64,000 nucleotides of DNA from Thereva unica (Eukaryota > Arthropoda > Insecta > Diptera > Therevidae), in assembly GCA_949987705.1 (NCBI GenBank), contig OX465281.1:239651143-239715142 (forward strand). Reading direction: 5' to 3'. Both the position numbers and the translations under genes were made by a program. The notes beneath the pieces are model-generated. The model worked only from the letters and a program-made list of their open reading frames with translations. It was not told the DNA's origin and did no database searches. This document shows, piece after piece, positions 20,351 to 30,690 of this stretch. Position 1 is the first letter of the stretch; each line of letters opens with the position of its first letter.

Positions 20351-21390
20351 ACCACAAAAAAAATGTCATCACCCCAAAATGACGGTATTCCTACCGCTGT
20401 GCTAAAATCCTGTGCAGGGGCCCTGTTGTGCCCCTGATGTACTTATTCCAAATATCCATTAATACAGGGTGCTTCCCAGCTTTATGGGAACTCACACTGT
20501 TCGGGGCAATCACTGGTTGCCAAACCGATTGCGTTTTTACTGACTTCAGTAAGACCTTTGACAAGCTCTCTCACTGAATTATATCTCTCAAGCTAAAAAA
20601 ATTAGGCCTTACGCATGCCCTTGTGGTATGGTTCCAATCGTACTTATCCGACAGAACCTATCAAGTTCTATTTCATGGAGTCAAATCCAGAAACATTGAG
20701 GCGTCCCGCAAGGCAGTCATCTAGGTCCTCTGTTTTTTATCTTATCAATCGATGGCATTGCCACCTTACTAAAGCACTGTAATATCCTTATTTACGCCGA
20801 TGACATCAAACTGTACATGCTCATTAAGAGTATCGAGGATTGCAAACTTTTGCCAACAACCTGGTTCTTAATATTAGCAAGTGCGAGTTCATGACGTTTT
20901 GTAGAAAACGTGGTCCTATAATTTTCTTCACAACATAATCTCTCGCGTAAACTCTGTAACTTATCTTGGAGTTAGGTTTGATTGTAAGCTGGATTTTTCC
21001 GCTCACATCAATTATATATCTTCCAAGGGCAGTTTACTCCTGGGATTTATAAAAAGATGGTCTAAGGAATTCAACAATCACCTCATCACTAAGCACTTGT
21101 ACATATCTTTAGTGAGGCCTTTACTCGAGTACGCCTGCCAGGTGTGATCTCCTCACTACTCCTTCCAAATTTGAAGAGCCGAATCGGTTCAAAGGAAGTT
21201 TGTCCGATTTGCACTCAACCGCCTCCCTAACCGTCTTATCCTTCCGTCTTACGAAAACAGTCTTAAATTAATTAACTTAAGCTCTCTCCATACGCATCGC
21301 GAGTCGCTGACGTTATTTTCGTTTATCGGCTACTAAATGGTAAGGTCGACTCAGCCCAGGTGAGAAGTGCGCCTTCTGTGTTAGAAGGGA
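20350..21390 (+). pseudogene. RT pseudogene, family K (CR1-like)
   Basis: Broken plus-strand frames follow an RT from its finger region to its C-terminus. FTDFSKTFDKLSH (about 20540) is the first catalytic Asp motif, and LIYADDIKLYML (about 20790) is the second. Downstream are a KCEF region and PLLEYACQV (about 21120). The PQG box is damaged and several stops interrupt the frame. The closest relatives in this window are the open frame at 61716-64000 and the minus fragment at 59830. It sits inside the foldback element. Confidence 0.8.
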
Positions 21391-21718
21391 AACTCTATTA
21401 AATTTTTTATCATTTTTAGCCCATATCTTTTTTATCATTAGTATTACGGCAAAACATTATTTACGAAAGTTTTAGATAATTTGATTATCTAAAAAAAATG
21501 TTATAACAAAAATTCTGTAGGTCGCACGGTTTCCGAGATATAAGACAAACCATTTTTCACACTCAAAACAAGATGGCGGCCGAAGGACACCCTCCGGATC
21601 CCGAAAACTCGGTTTTATACTCCCAACCAACCCCCTACACAATGAAAAATCAAAATCGCTGATTTCATAAAATGCACAGCGAAAGTACCATTTGACTGGA
21701 CTAAATCGGATCCAAAAG

Positions 21719-21936
21719 TAGGGTGTGCGGCCGGTTTGAAAGTATCCTGGTGGGAGTGATGGGTACAGGGGCAGAGACCGATCCTGGAAAATAAACGAAA
21801 CAAGCGAGCAGTAGTGGAATTGTATCAAAGGACATTCATTCATACATGATTTCTGGGCAATCATCCCCCGCAGCAGCTGGGTTGTCTTCAAGGAGGTCGA
21901 GGAGAGGCCAGTGGGTGATGTCTTCAATGAGGGGAA
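21719..21936 (+). repeat. Direct repeat A flanking a foldback element, right copy
   Basis: Second copy of the block at 19188-19398, same orientation, with a few substitutions and small indels. It begins 15 bases after the right end of the foldback. Confidence 0.8.
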
Positions 21937-23450
21937 GGCACTGTGTGACCGTTCATCTCACACTGTCAATTTACCTGCAACACAAGACCCTGGATCAAAA
22001 TACGATCTGCGCTGTTCATCTATCTCAGCCCAACAATGTACACACATCCGCGTGCCTCCATCCCCCAAACCTTCTTCCGCTATTTTTGGTAGTGTCAAGC
22101 AAAGCTCTCAGGAATGAATGACGGGAAAGCTCTAAGCGGTCGTAGGCGTGCGGTAGCATAAGAACTTTTCGCGTGTACAAGGGTGGCACGATGGTGGCAT
22201 TTGATCAATATTTATAGATTTGGGCTCCGGTTATTGTGACTACTTTGGGGCCTTCCTACTCGAACCGTTTTCCCGTTTTTTTTTTATCATCATCCCTCTG
22301 TTGACAGACAGAAACATTTCCATGAGAATGGCTCTGTCCCTGTGTCAGCTCCGTGGCCCCTAGGTTAACGTTATCTAATCGAAATGCAAAACACTTTTAC
22401 ACGCAAGTGACATATCCCGTGCCGACTTACGCCTGGTGTCAATTTTTCTCATCGTTATACTACAGGAGCCCCATTGGGGCAAATCACCCATAACTTTCCT
22501 ACTCCAATTGAATATTGAATGAGTGTTAAATGATTGCCGGAGTGATGGAATGCTTATGCGGAATAGTGAAAAAGCGGAAGGAATTTTGCAGCCCGAATCC
22601 AGTGCTAAACAGGCCCAGTTCTACCTGTCCTCACACCCCCAATCTACCTGAATAATAGGGTTTTTGGGTTTATGATAATACCGAGAGTGGCGCATGCAAA
22701 AATCGATAGGTCGATAGGTAGATTAAGGACTCGTATGCCAGGTGTCAGATTTAGAGGCCATTAAGCGGGGCACAAGTGTTAATTTCGAGATTAACTTATG
22801 GATCAGCGCCACCTGGTACAAAGGGTTTCATTTTATTCCTTTTGCGATTCGTTTTTTTTGCCCTTTCATATTGATGAAAGACAAAATGAATGTTTTCATG
22901 TCCTTTGCAAGGTGCATGAGAGTGAATATTGTATAAGAATTGGGTTACTTAAATGGAATTGGGGTGTTTTTAGAATGTTTGATTTGTGCTTGCTTTTTGG
23001 GTTGATGGATAGTGGAATGGATGGTAACAGTTTATTGCTGCTTAAATTTTATGTATATTTTTTTTTTATTCTTTCGTAAAACGTTTTAGTAAGACGATAA
23101 TTGAAAAACTTAATCATGATCCTTACGGAGTGAATGCATCGGAGATTTTAAATTTAAGTTAACTTTTATTATTCATTAACCTCTTCATCCGAAGCGTCTT
23201 AAAATAATCAGATAATGGGTTTTAAGATAGCTTGAAATATGACACATAGACAGATATTTCGATCATCAAGTTTAATTTCAATTTTTCGTTTTAGAAGCTA
23301 ATCATCATTGGTTGTGCCTCTGCCTTGGTGACATTTATCTTCAATTAGTGGAAATAAGTTTACACGAGGATCTGCGCAGCAGTAATCACATATTTCAAAC
23401 CGCCATTTCAATGACTGGGATTTCTTAAGAAACACATCTTCTGGCTGCTT
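21937..23450. other. Unassigned DNA
   Basis: Short overlapping frames only, for example around 22740-23080 on the plus strand, with low-complexity hydrophobic translations. No domain, RNA or repeat was recognised. Confidence 0.4.
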
Positions 23451-23853
23451 CCAAGTAAAAATAAAAAATGGCCTTACAACGGGCGAATAGCGGCCGCTTG
23501 ACTTTTTAAGTGGCATATGATGGCCGTAGATTTTTTAACCATTTTTAATTGGAGCACATACGGGCTCACGACGGCCGAACTAGATCAAAAAATTTAAATG
23601 GCCAAGTATTGAGCTGTAGAAACGGGCAAACGACGTCAAATTTGAGCCAAAAAAGAATATGCACCAAATGTATTGTTACATATCTCTATATCGTATCGTA
23701 TTATAAGCAAATATTTACTCGTCGGTGTGTGTGGTGTACGGCCTTGCAGCTGCAAACAACCCGTCCTGATAGCCGCCACATAACTGAGGACTATGTTTCG
23801 ATCACGGTCGTTGTTTGCCCGTTGTAAGGTCATCTTTTATTTTTATTCGAGCT
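23451..23853. mobile_element. TIR element, copy 2
   Basis: The left end CCAAGTAAAAATAAAA with GGCCTTACAACGGGCGAA is matched by the complement at the right end (about 23815-23853). The internal words ATATGATGGCCGTA and GACTATGTTTCGATCACGG are shared with copy 1 at 11183-11980. It is about 400 bp and non-coding. Confidence 0.7.
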
Positions 23854-23865
23854 ACCAGGAGCCAG

Positions 23866-24165
23866 GGCTACCTAAAAATTCTACATTCAACCTCGCCTCG
23901 AATACAACTCATTTATCTAGAATGGCGCCTTGAACACCGCGCTAGGCTTAATCGGCAATGTTTAATATTGTGCTACCGAGCTCATCGATGACGGCATCTT
24001 TTGGGTTGCCATATACTCATTACTGACAAGCGCGTCAAGAACATTTGTTCACACTTTTTCGCGCACACTACGGTTTAGAATTTCGTATAGAAATAAAACA
24101 ATTTAATTGTGGAACAAGCGTCCACAGTCAGTATTCCCGAAGTCATGCGCAAACTTCGAATTCAC
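23866..24165 (+). mobile_element. Family J1 fragment, plus strand, decayed
   Basis: At about 23880 the sequence encodes a remnant of the IRPRLEYNS motif of the J1 RT. At 24055-24110 it matches the J1 C-terminal end (CGCACACTACGGTTTAGAAT, then AATTGTGGAAC). The sequence between is reduced or unrecognisable. It lies next to a minus-strand copy, giving a tail-to-tail pair. Confidence 0.6.
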
Positions 24166-24195
24166 AGTTTTTTTTAGCTTAGTAGTACAGGTAAA

Positions 24196-25100
24196 TTAAA
24201 CCGAAAAAAGCAAAATAGCGGAAATGATTGAGTACAGGCTGAAAACAGGCAAGGAGCTTCTTTTTAGGGTTGTAAAGTCTACCGTAAAGTCGTTGTGATA
24301 AAATCGGTAAAATTTTGCAAGGGCTGCTACATTCCTACGGTGGCTTAGTGAGTCAATTGAAGAGCAAATGGCGCTATCACCAATAAGTTTAAGAGCGCGA
24401 CTTCGCACCTTGTCCAGCCAGGCTAAGGTGGTTCTCGGGGCCCCAGCCCAAATATACGAGTTGTATCCAGGCGGGGATGAATATAGGACTTGTAGATTGT
24501 AGCCCTGGCCGACGGCTGAAGGAGGAATTTGCATTTTCTGAGGAATCCCAGGCCCTGTGATGCCGGTTTAACGATTTGGAATATGTGGTTATTCTAGCGC
24601 AGATCTTCGGCTAGTGTTATGCCTAGGATGTTTAACGGTTCTGTCGTTAAGTTTTTATTGTCCACTGAAATAGAAGGAGGGTCGGTGCAGGTTTTATTGA
24701 AGATGAGACAGTATTTCGTTTTTAATGCTTTAATATTCCCCATGAGTTTGCGATAATGCAGACAAGGTCTGGCGAGTGCTTGTCCTACAGTATCGAAGCC
24801 ATAGATGTAACGTATTGTACTGTCGTCGGCAAAGCTGTGGAATGGGTTGGAGGTGATTGAGAGCAGGTCATTTATAAAAATTAGGAAGAGAGCTGGTGAT
24901 AGAATTGTGCCCTGGGGAACACCTGCGGAGATGTTGTGGGGGTCGGATTCGACGCCATCCACTACCACCTTGATTGAACGGTCAGAAAGGAAGCTGGTGG
25001 TCTTAACATGATCGCATAGAACTGATGCAGGACTTTCGGTTAGATTCTTCGGGTTTTTCCAGAATGTTAAAATGAGAGTTCCTAGTGAGCTTGCTATCTA
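24196..25100 (-). pseudogene. Family J1 RT pseudogene, minus strand
   Basis: Reading from about 24968 downwards it contains SAGVPQGTILSPALFLIFIND, SFADDSTIRY (catalytic FADD), KTKYCLIF and LNILGITLAEDLR. After a frame break at about 24594 comes YNSYIWAGAPRTTLAWLDKV and LSHRRNVAAL. The order equals that of the J1 copies at 30763-32481 and 38591-39728. The upstream part (24970-25100) is badly decayed and the first catalytic Asp region is not visible. Confidence 0.88.
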
Positions 25101-25299
25101 GGAATACACCCAAGTATTTTGCTCAACTTAAGAACTATAAAGTCATACCACTTAAGGTTGAAGCTGCTAGATTCAGCTGCAGGGGTTCTCATAAATGGTA
25201 CAAGTATTGTTTATTCGGGTTAATACTCAGTTTCTATGCCTGAATTGTGGACTCAGATCGAAGAAAGTTTGCATGAAGTTACAGTGTATAGAGGTGCTA

Positions 25300-25720
25300 T
25301 AGAAGGTTACCTTTATGTCAGTAAATGCACAAAGTTTTCACTGAAACAGGAGGAAGGGTAGTCAAAGTTTTATTAGAAATGAAGCAGTTCTTTGTTTTTG
25401 ATGCGCTGAACTCGACACAATTATTTCGCCTCCAATCAAGAATGAATGTTGTTGATGTGTTGACGATCATGAAGACACGTGCTTAAGATTATTGAGACCG
25501 TAGGAGTGATGAAGATTATTGAGGCCGTAGGAGTGATGAAAAGTACTGTCAATTAGCAAAGTTTTATAGTAGGTTTGATGGAATCAAGCGAAGTGGAATT
25601 TGGATTATTGGCGATATAGTTGGTTTCTGCGGAACACCACCCGAGTTATAGTGCTAGATCTAAATTCGACGTTATCTAATAGTATGTTGATTAACAGCCA
25701 AAAAGCAGACTCTCAACATA
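25300..25720 (-). pseudogene. Family J1 remnant with a 27-bp duplication
   Basis: Weak minus-strand similarity to the J1 RT is visible, for example TTCGCCTCCAATCAAGAATG (compare 50722) and GCGGAACACCACCCGAG (compare the PQG region, 39535). A 27-bp unit is duplicated in tandem at 25485-25538 with one mismatch. No open frame remains. Confidence 0.5.
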
Positions 25721-27771
25721 GGCGACAACAATAGCTTGGAGTTCAGTCAGTCATCCAGTGCCAGTGCTCTGTCAGCCTTGGAAATATATAGAGCAAGCAA
25801 GCGACACTAACCAATGAGATGTATGTATGTTTTTAATTGAGGTTCTCTGTTGTCATAGTCAACGGTAAACAGGTAAAGAATGCCTGTTAAGAAGGGCGAC
25901 TAGAAAGAGGGAATTTTATCTAACTGAGAAAAGTTGAGAGACAAAGAACGATGGCACTGCAAGAAGTTGAAGCACAACCACCACTTTGAAAGTAATAGGA
26001 AAGTATAATTTTTGGTCATTTAATCTAAATTTAAATCTAGAAAAGAAATCGAGAAAAGTGGATTAGAATACTGCAGTTTATTTTTAGGACTTAACATTGT
26101 ATTCTTTAATAAAAATCGAATTTCGAATTACAGATTTACAACCCACATTGTTCAGCTAATAGAAGACCAATGATGCCGTTTCAGTTTCCGTTGCGATTTC
26201 ACAAATTAAAACCCTAATGATGAGAAATACAACCACCGAGATTCATTTGTCCGCCAGCAACTAATGCACAGGGCTTTAAATTAACGAATCCAAATTGGCC
26301 AGGTCACGTTTCAACAATAAATAATGCAGTGATGCCTAGAAGGACCAAGGAAAAAATCCAGAAAATGTCCATCGTTGATGAAATCTTCGCACGCGCTAGA
26401 ATTGTGACATTGAGAGCGTCAGGACCTTCTACCATTTGCCCTTCATAATTGGCAGACTTTGGCACGAGATTAGAATCGATGAAGAGGTCATAGGTTCACT
26501 TGGCCTAAGTGAATGAATGTAAGCAGATTCATTGCGGGCATGGAAGAGGTGGAAGCGGAGGCGGCCGGATCCCAGTCAATTTGTTTAATATCACAGTTTT
26601 CACTCTTGTCGGAAATTTTCTACTTTTCATAAAATTCCAAACAGAACTCGCCTCGAGCCCTGCCAGACCCAAAATTGTTATCCACTTAATGTCGTAGCAC
26701 AAATCTCCTCTTGCCCGCAGCGGTACTACATTACATGTCCATTTTCATCTCCGCCGGAAAATCCATTGAGTCCATAAAGCCCCGGCGCTAGGGAGAGAGC
26801 ATGTTTGCCGCTCAAAGAAAGTTAATCAAAAGTCCTCTGCAAATGTCAAGAACCTTTCGGATACTTTCGACAAAGGCAATCTTTTGATTTCGAACCCTTT
26901 GCCTACAGGAGTTATTGTTTTTCTCCTCTCATACAGGATATAGGGCCGGAATTCTCCCTTTGGACAGCGTAGGCGGTAAGACACGACGATACGAAACCGG
27001 GGCTTCAGGGTCTAGACGATCCACAAGTCTTTATTAATTTGCCATCAAGATAAATTTACCTCACGGAAATGTGTCCCACGTGTAATCTGTACGGAAAATA
27101 ATTTCCGGTTTCGTGAAAAAAAAATGGCTGCCTTCAAAAATTCCGTTCACTTCCGTTAAACTTGAATGAAATTGAGGAAACCTGATCCCGGGGAGGCGAG
27201 GCAAAAAAAATGTGAAAAATACTTGAAAAGTTATTCACAAACGTTGGGAAGTCTTTGATGTCGGATCCTGGTTCACAAGGAGGAGACGAACTGATACGGA
27301 TACCGCACGTGCCATGCATTTCCGAATTTCATGGAGAGTGACGTTAATCTCTAGAATCTATCAATCGTGGCTAGATATGTACGTACACGAGCTTGTGTAG
27401 TCGAGGGCGAAATATTAGGATTATGGGGATTTTAATTTTCGGGCTACGAGAGCTTTATATAAGGTTAATGCTTTTTGACAGACATTTTCTAAAGCAGAAT
27501 ATGGGAATATTTGACATTTTTTAGTACTGACGGGAAGGGTTTGGTGGAAAATTCTGGAACGAACAAAAATAATATTTTATGGAAAAGTTTAATTTGTATT
27601 TTGTTTTAAGGATTTTATTTTATGTAATGGTGGATCAACACAATTTAGACTTTTGGTGGCAGAGACATTGACAGAGACATTGACAGAGAAATAAAGCAAA
27701 ATCCTTGGAAAGATCTCTAGAGAGTTACCGGAGATATTCCGTCGACGTGCGGACAGACATTCTGTCGGCCG
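25721..27771. other. Unassigned DNA
   Basis: About 2 kb with no recognisable protein, RNA or shared repeat. At 27662-27692 a 13-bp word (GACATTGACAGA) is repeated in tandem, beside TTTTGGTGGCAGAG, which looks superficially like a primer-binding site, but no LTR was found. Confidence 0.4.
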
Positions 27772-30006
27772 TTGCGTTTAAACTTCACAGTTTGTTCAGA
27801 AGTCGAACGGACAAAAATCTACCATAAAACAATTACCAAAAGCACCTTCATAATACATTCACCAACCGAACCAACTTTCTTTTCAAGTAATGGGGCTTAC
27901 TCAACTCTAGACCTAGTACTAAGTAACGGCATACTTCCCATCACACAACCAAAGACACTCCATGAACTCTCATCAACACACAGTCCAGTTGATTTTTCAA
28001 TTCTTCTACACTATCCAGTTGATAAATTGCCCAAGAAAGTCTTGAATTATAAAAGAACTAACTGGAAAAAATTCCAAAATATTATTAGTGAAGAAATCCA
28101 ATCAAGCAATTTTAACCTATCTCAAACAAAAAGACCTAAAAATATAGACAAAATGATAGATGATTTTACTGCACTAATACACTGCACAATTAGCAGGTGT
28201 ACACCGACAGCAATTGTACACGGTGACACACTTAAACTCGACCAGAATACAAGAGAATTAATTACATTTAGAAACACAGTAAGGCGATACTGGCAACGAA
28301 CAAGAGCTGATCACATCAAAACAGTACTTAATAATCTGAATAAGAAAATTCGACTACAAACTCGGGACATTAAAAATGCGAAATGGAACAAAATGTTAGC
28401 GGAACTGACTAAAGGAGACAAAAAGCTTTGGAAGCTAAATAAAATTTTTAAAAAACGGAACGAACAAATACCACCACTTCAAAAAAACCATAAAAACATA
28501 TTTGACGATAAGGAGAAAGCAGAACTCCTAGCTGAAAATTTCCTGCAGGCGCATCAACTAACTACAAACTATGGTGATCCAGATACTCTTCGTGAAGTTA
28601 CCACTGTAACGCAAAGAATGAACGTAAGACCATCCGAATTTACATCCAGGGACTTATGCAAACCTAAGGACATCAAAGCAATATTACGACAGCAAAAATC
28701 AAATAAAGCAGCAGGACACGACAATATAAAAAATGTAGTACTCAAAAAACTACCCAGGAAAGCTATAATTTTTCTAAATTTTATATTCAATTCTTGTCTA
28801 AAAATAGGTTACTTCCCGCAAAAATGGAAAGAAGCACTAGTAATACCCTTACGTAAACCAGGTAAGGATCCAGCAATTGCTAGCAACTATAGGCCCATAA
28901 GCCTGCTACCATCTATGGGAAAAATTTTTGAAAAAATAATACTGAAAAGAATTCAAGCAAAACTTGAGGAGACTAATATCATACCAAACTTCCAACATGG
29001 ATTTAAACCAGGCTGTTCCACTATTCATCAACTTTTCAGAGTAACAAATCATATAAAAACAGCAATCGCGAACCAGCAGTCGGTAGGAATGATAGCAATT
29101 GATGTCGAAAAAGCTTTCGACTCTGTATGGCATGCAGGGTTAATCTATAAATTAACTAAATTCAATTTCCCACAATATGTAATAAAAATTTTGGACTCGT
29201 TCTTGAATCAAAGAAAATTCAGTGTAAAGGTAAAAAGCTCACACTCTCAACGCAGACTTATAACCGCCGGAGTTCCACAAGGCTCATGCTTAAGTCCCAT
29301 ATTATACAATATTTACACAGCAGATATACCAAAAACAACAACCTGCGATTTGGCAATGTTTGCGGATGACACTGCCATCTACACGTGCTCGAACGACCCG
29401 CAGATCATCATCAATAACCTACAAACGCAAATAGAAGCTCTCAAAAACTATTACGAAAAATGGAAGATTAAGATTAACGCATCAAAAACTCAAGCCATAT
29501 TCTTTACCAGAAGACGTGCAACTAGATTTTTGCCTCCAAATCAAATAAATATTTTTGGTGAACCAATCAACTGGTCCAAAACTATCAAATATCTAGGATT
29601 ACACCTAGATAATAAACTAACATATCATGAAAACGCAAAACAGGCAACCTCAAAGCTTCTAAAACTCCTAGTTTGCCTATACCCATTAATAAACAGGAAA
29701 TCGCAACTCAATAACAAAAACAAACTACTACTATACAAAACAGTTATGCAACCTACCTTAATGTATGGAGCTCCTATCTGGAGCAAAAGCGCAGCCATTC
29801 ATATCAAAAAGTTACAAACGGTCCAAAATAAATGTCTTAAATTAATACTCAAAAAACCATGGTATTTTTCTACCCGCGAACTTCACCAATTAGCTGGTAT
29901 CAAGCTTGTCCGGTCTGCGATGGAAAACTCTGCATCCAACTTTAAACTAAGATGCGAAGAATCAACTACTTCGTTTGTTAGGAACTTAGTTTCTACAAAC
30001 AACTAA
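27772..30006 (+). pseudogene. Jockey-type ORF2: endonuclease C-terminus and full RT
   Basis: An uninterrupted frame of 744 codons with no ATG at its start, so it is the 5'-truncated rest of a longer ORF2. It begins within the last part of the AP-like endonuclease (IIHSPTEPT, STLDLVLSNG). It then carries the linker and a complete RT: PLRKPGKDPAIASNYRPISL, QHGFKPGCST, IDVEKAFDSVWH (first Asp, residue about 445), SAGVPQGSC-like AGVPQGSCLSPILY (about 500) and FADD (residues 530-533), followed by KTQAIFF and PTLMYGAPIW. These enzymes nick the target and copy their RNA in place. The wording is typical of the Jockey clade. Clear similarity begins near 27820. A 3' region with an A-rich tandem tail follows. 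No stop or frameshift was seen in the preserved part. Confidence 0.9.
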
Positions 30007-30256
30007 AATATTAGGTTAAGTATTTAAGGTAGCATAGATAGTTAAGTAAATCATAAAAGGCTTTTACTTGTACATTTTTCCTTAAAAATTCAAAATCAGT
30101 TATAAGAAAATTTAACTAAACAGACTCAAGTCTAAAACAAATACCAGCAGCTGAAAAGACGAATAGTCTGAACACTCAAAAACGGAACTAAACATAGCCA
30201 AACACACAAACTGTAAAACATGTACTAATAAATAAATAAATAAATAAATAAATAAA
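30007..30256 (+). repeat. 3' UTR and (AATA)n tail of the Jockey-type element
   Basis: After the stop codon come about 220 bases of AT-rich sequence, then a TAAA/AATA tandem run (30227-30256), a common kind of 3' tail for Jockey-type elements. The next element (a Helitron-like end starting ATCCCTACTAATATTATAAA) follows directly. Confidence 0.65.
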
Positions 30257-30261
30257 ACAAA

Positions 30262-30690
30262 ATCCCTACTAATATTATAAATGCGAAAGTAACTATATTC
30301 GCTTTCACGGCTTAACCGCTGAACCGATTTTGATGAAATTTGGTACAGAAATAGATTAGACCTTGAAGCAGAACATGGGCGAAAAAGGCTTGAATATTTT
30401 CAAATAGGGGATGAAAATACAAATAAGTCCGTCATTATTGAAGATAAAACCATGAAACTTTGTATTTAGGCACATGATAAGAAATAAATAAACATTTGTT
30501 CAAGGCAGACAGGTAGAATACAATTACCGGTCATTCCAAATTCAAAATAGCGGCCAACACAAAATGGTGGAACACATATAATAGACTAAAAAGTAGAAAA
30601 TATAAACCATCAACTTCAAATTTTCCACATACGCATAATTCGCCTGACAATGCAATCCGACAATTTTGAAAAAAAAAATGAAGATGGCGG
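30262..30690 (+). mobile_element. Helitron-like element, 5' part (split)
   Basis: It begins TCCCTACTAATATTATAAA after A, the same start as the Helitron at 4260. It contains CATTCCAAATTCAAAATAGCGG and CGCCTGACAATGCAATCCGA, which recur at 33700-33870. It stops at a T run (30691), where the family-J1 copy begins. The missing continuation resumes at 32941. Confidence 0.6.

Larger units (their letters stand above)
19400..21703. mobile_element. Foldback element related to the one at 1251-3799
   Basis: The right end is the complement of TAGTCCAGTCAAATGGTAC; the left end (19400) is a diverged GTCCAGTAGAATGGTGC. The arms are best matched at 19473-19703 and 21399-21638, for example GTAGGGGGTTGGTTGG and CGGCCGCCATCTTG. 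The arm sequence around TATATCTCGGAAACCG resembles the arm at 1410-1500, which places both foldbacks in one family. The interior is occupied by two decayed non-LTR fragments (19925-20350 and 20350-21390). No transposase was found. Confidence 0.7.

Noticed and set aside
22742..23079. Overlapping hydrophobic plus-strand frames
   Set aside because: They have low-complexity composition, lie in two frames at once and show no splice or promoter context.
24196..24534. Single intact gene in the J1 copy at 24196-25100
   Set aside because: The two open segments are in different frames, and the first catalytic region is missing, so it is recorded as a pseudogene.
27650..27700. TTTTGGTGGCAGAG with tandem GACATTGACAGA, resembling an LTR primer-binding site
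   Set aside because: No LTR, gag or pol is next to it; the adjacent coding is a Jockey-type RT. The evidence is too thin for a feature.
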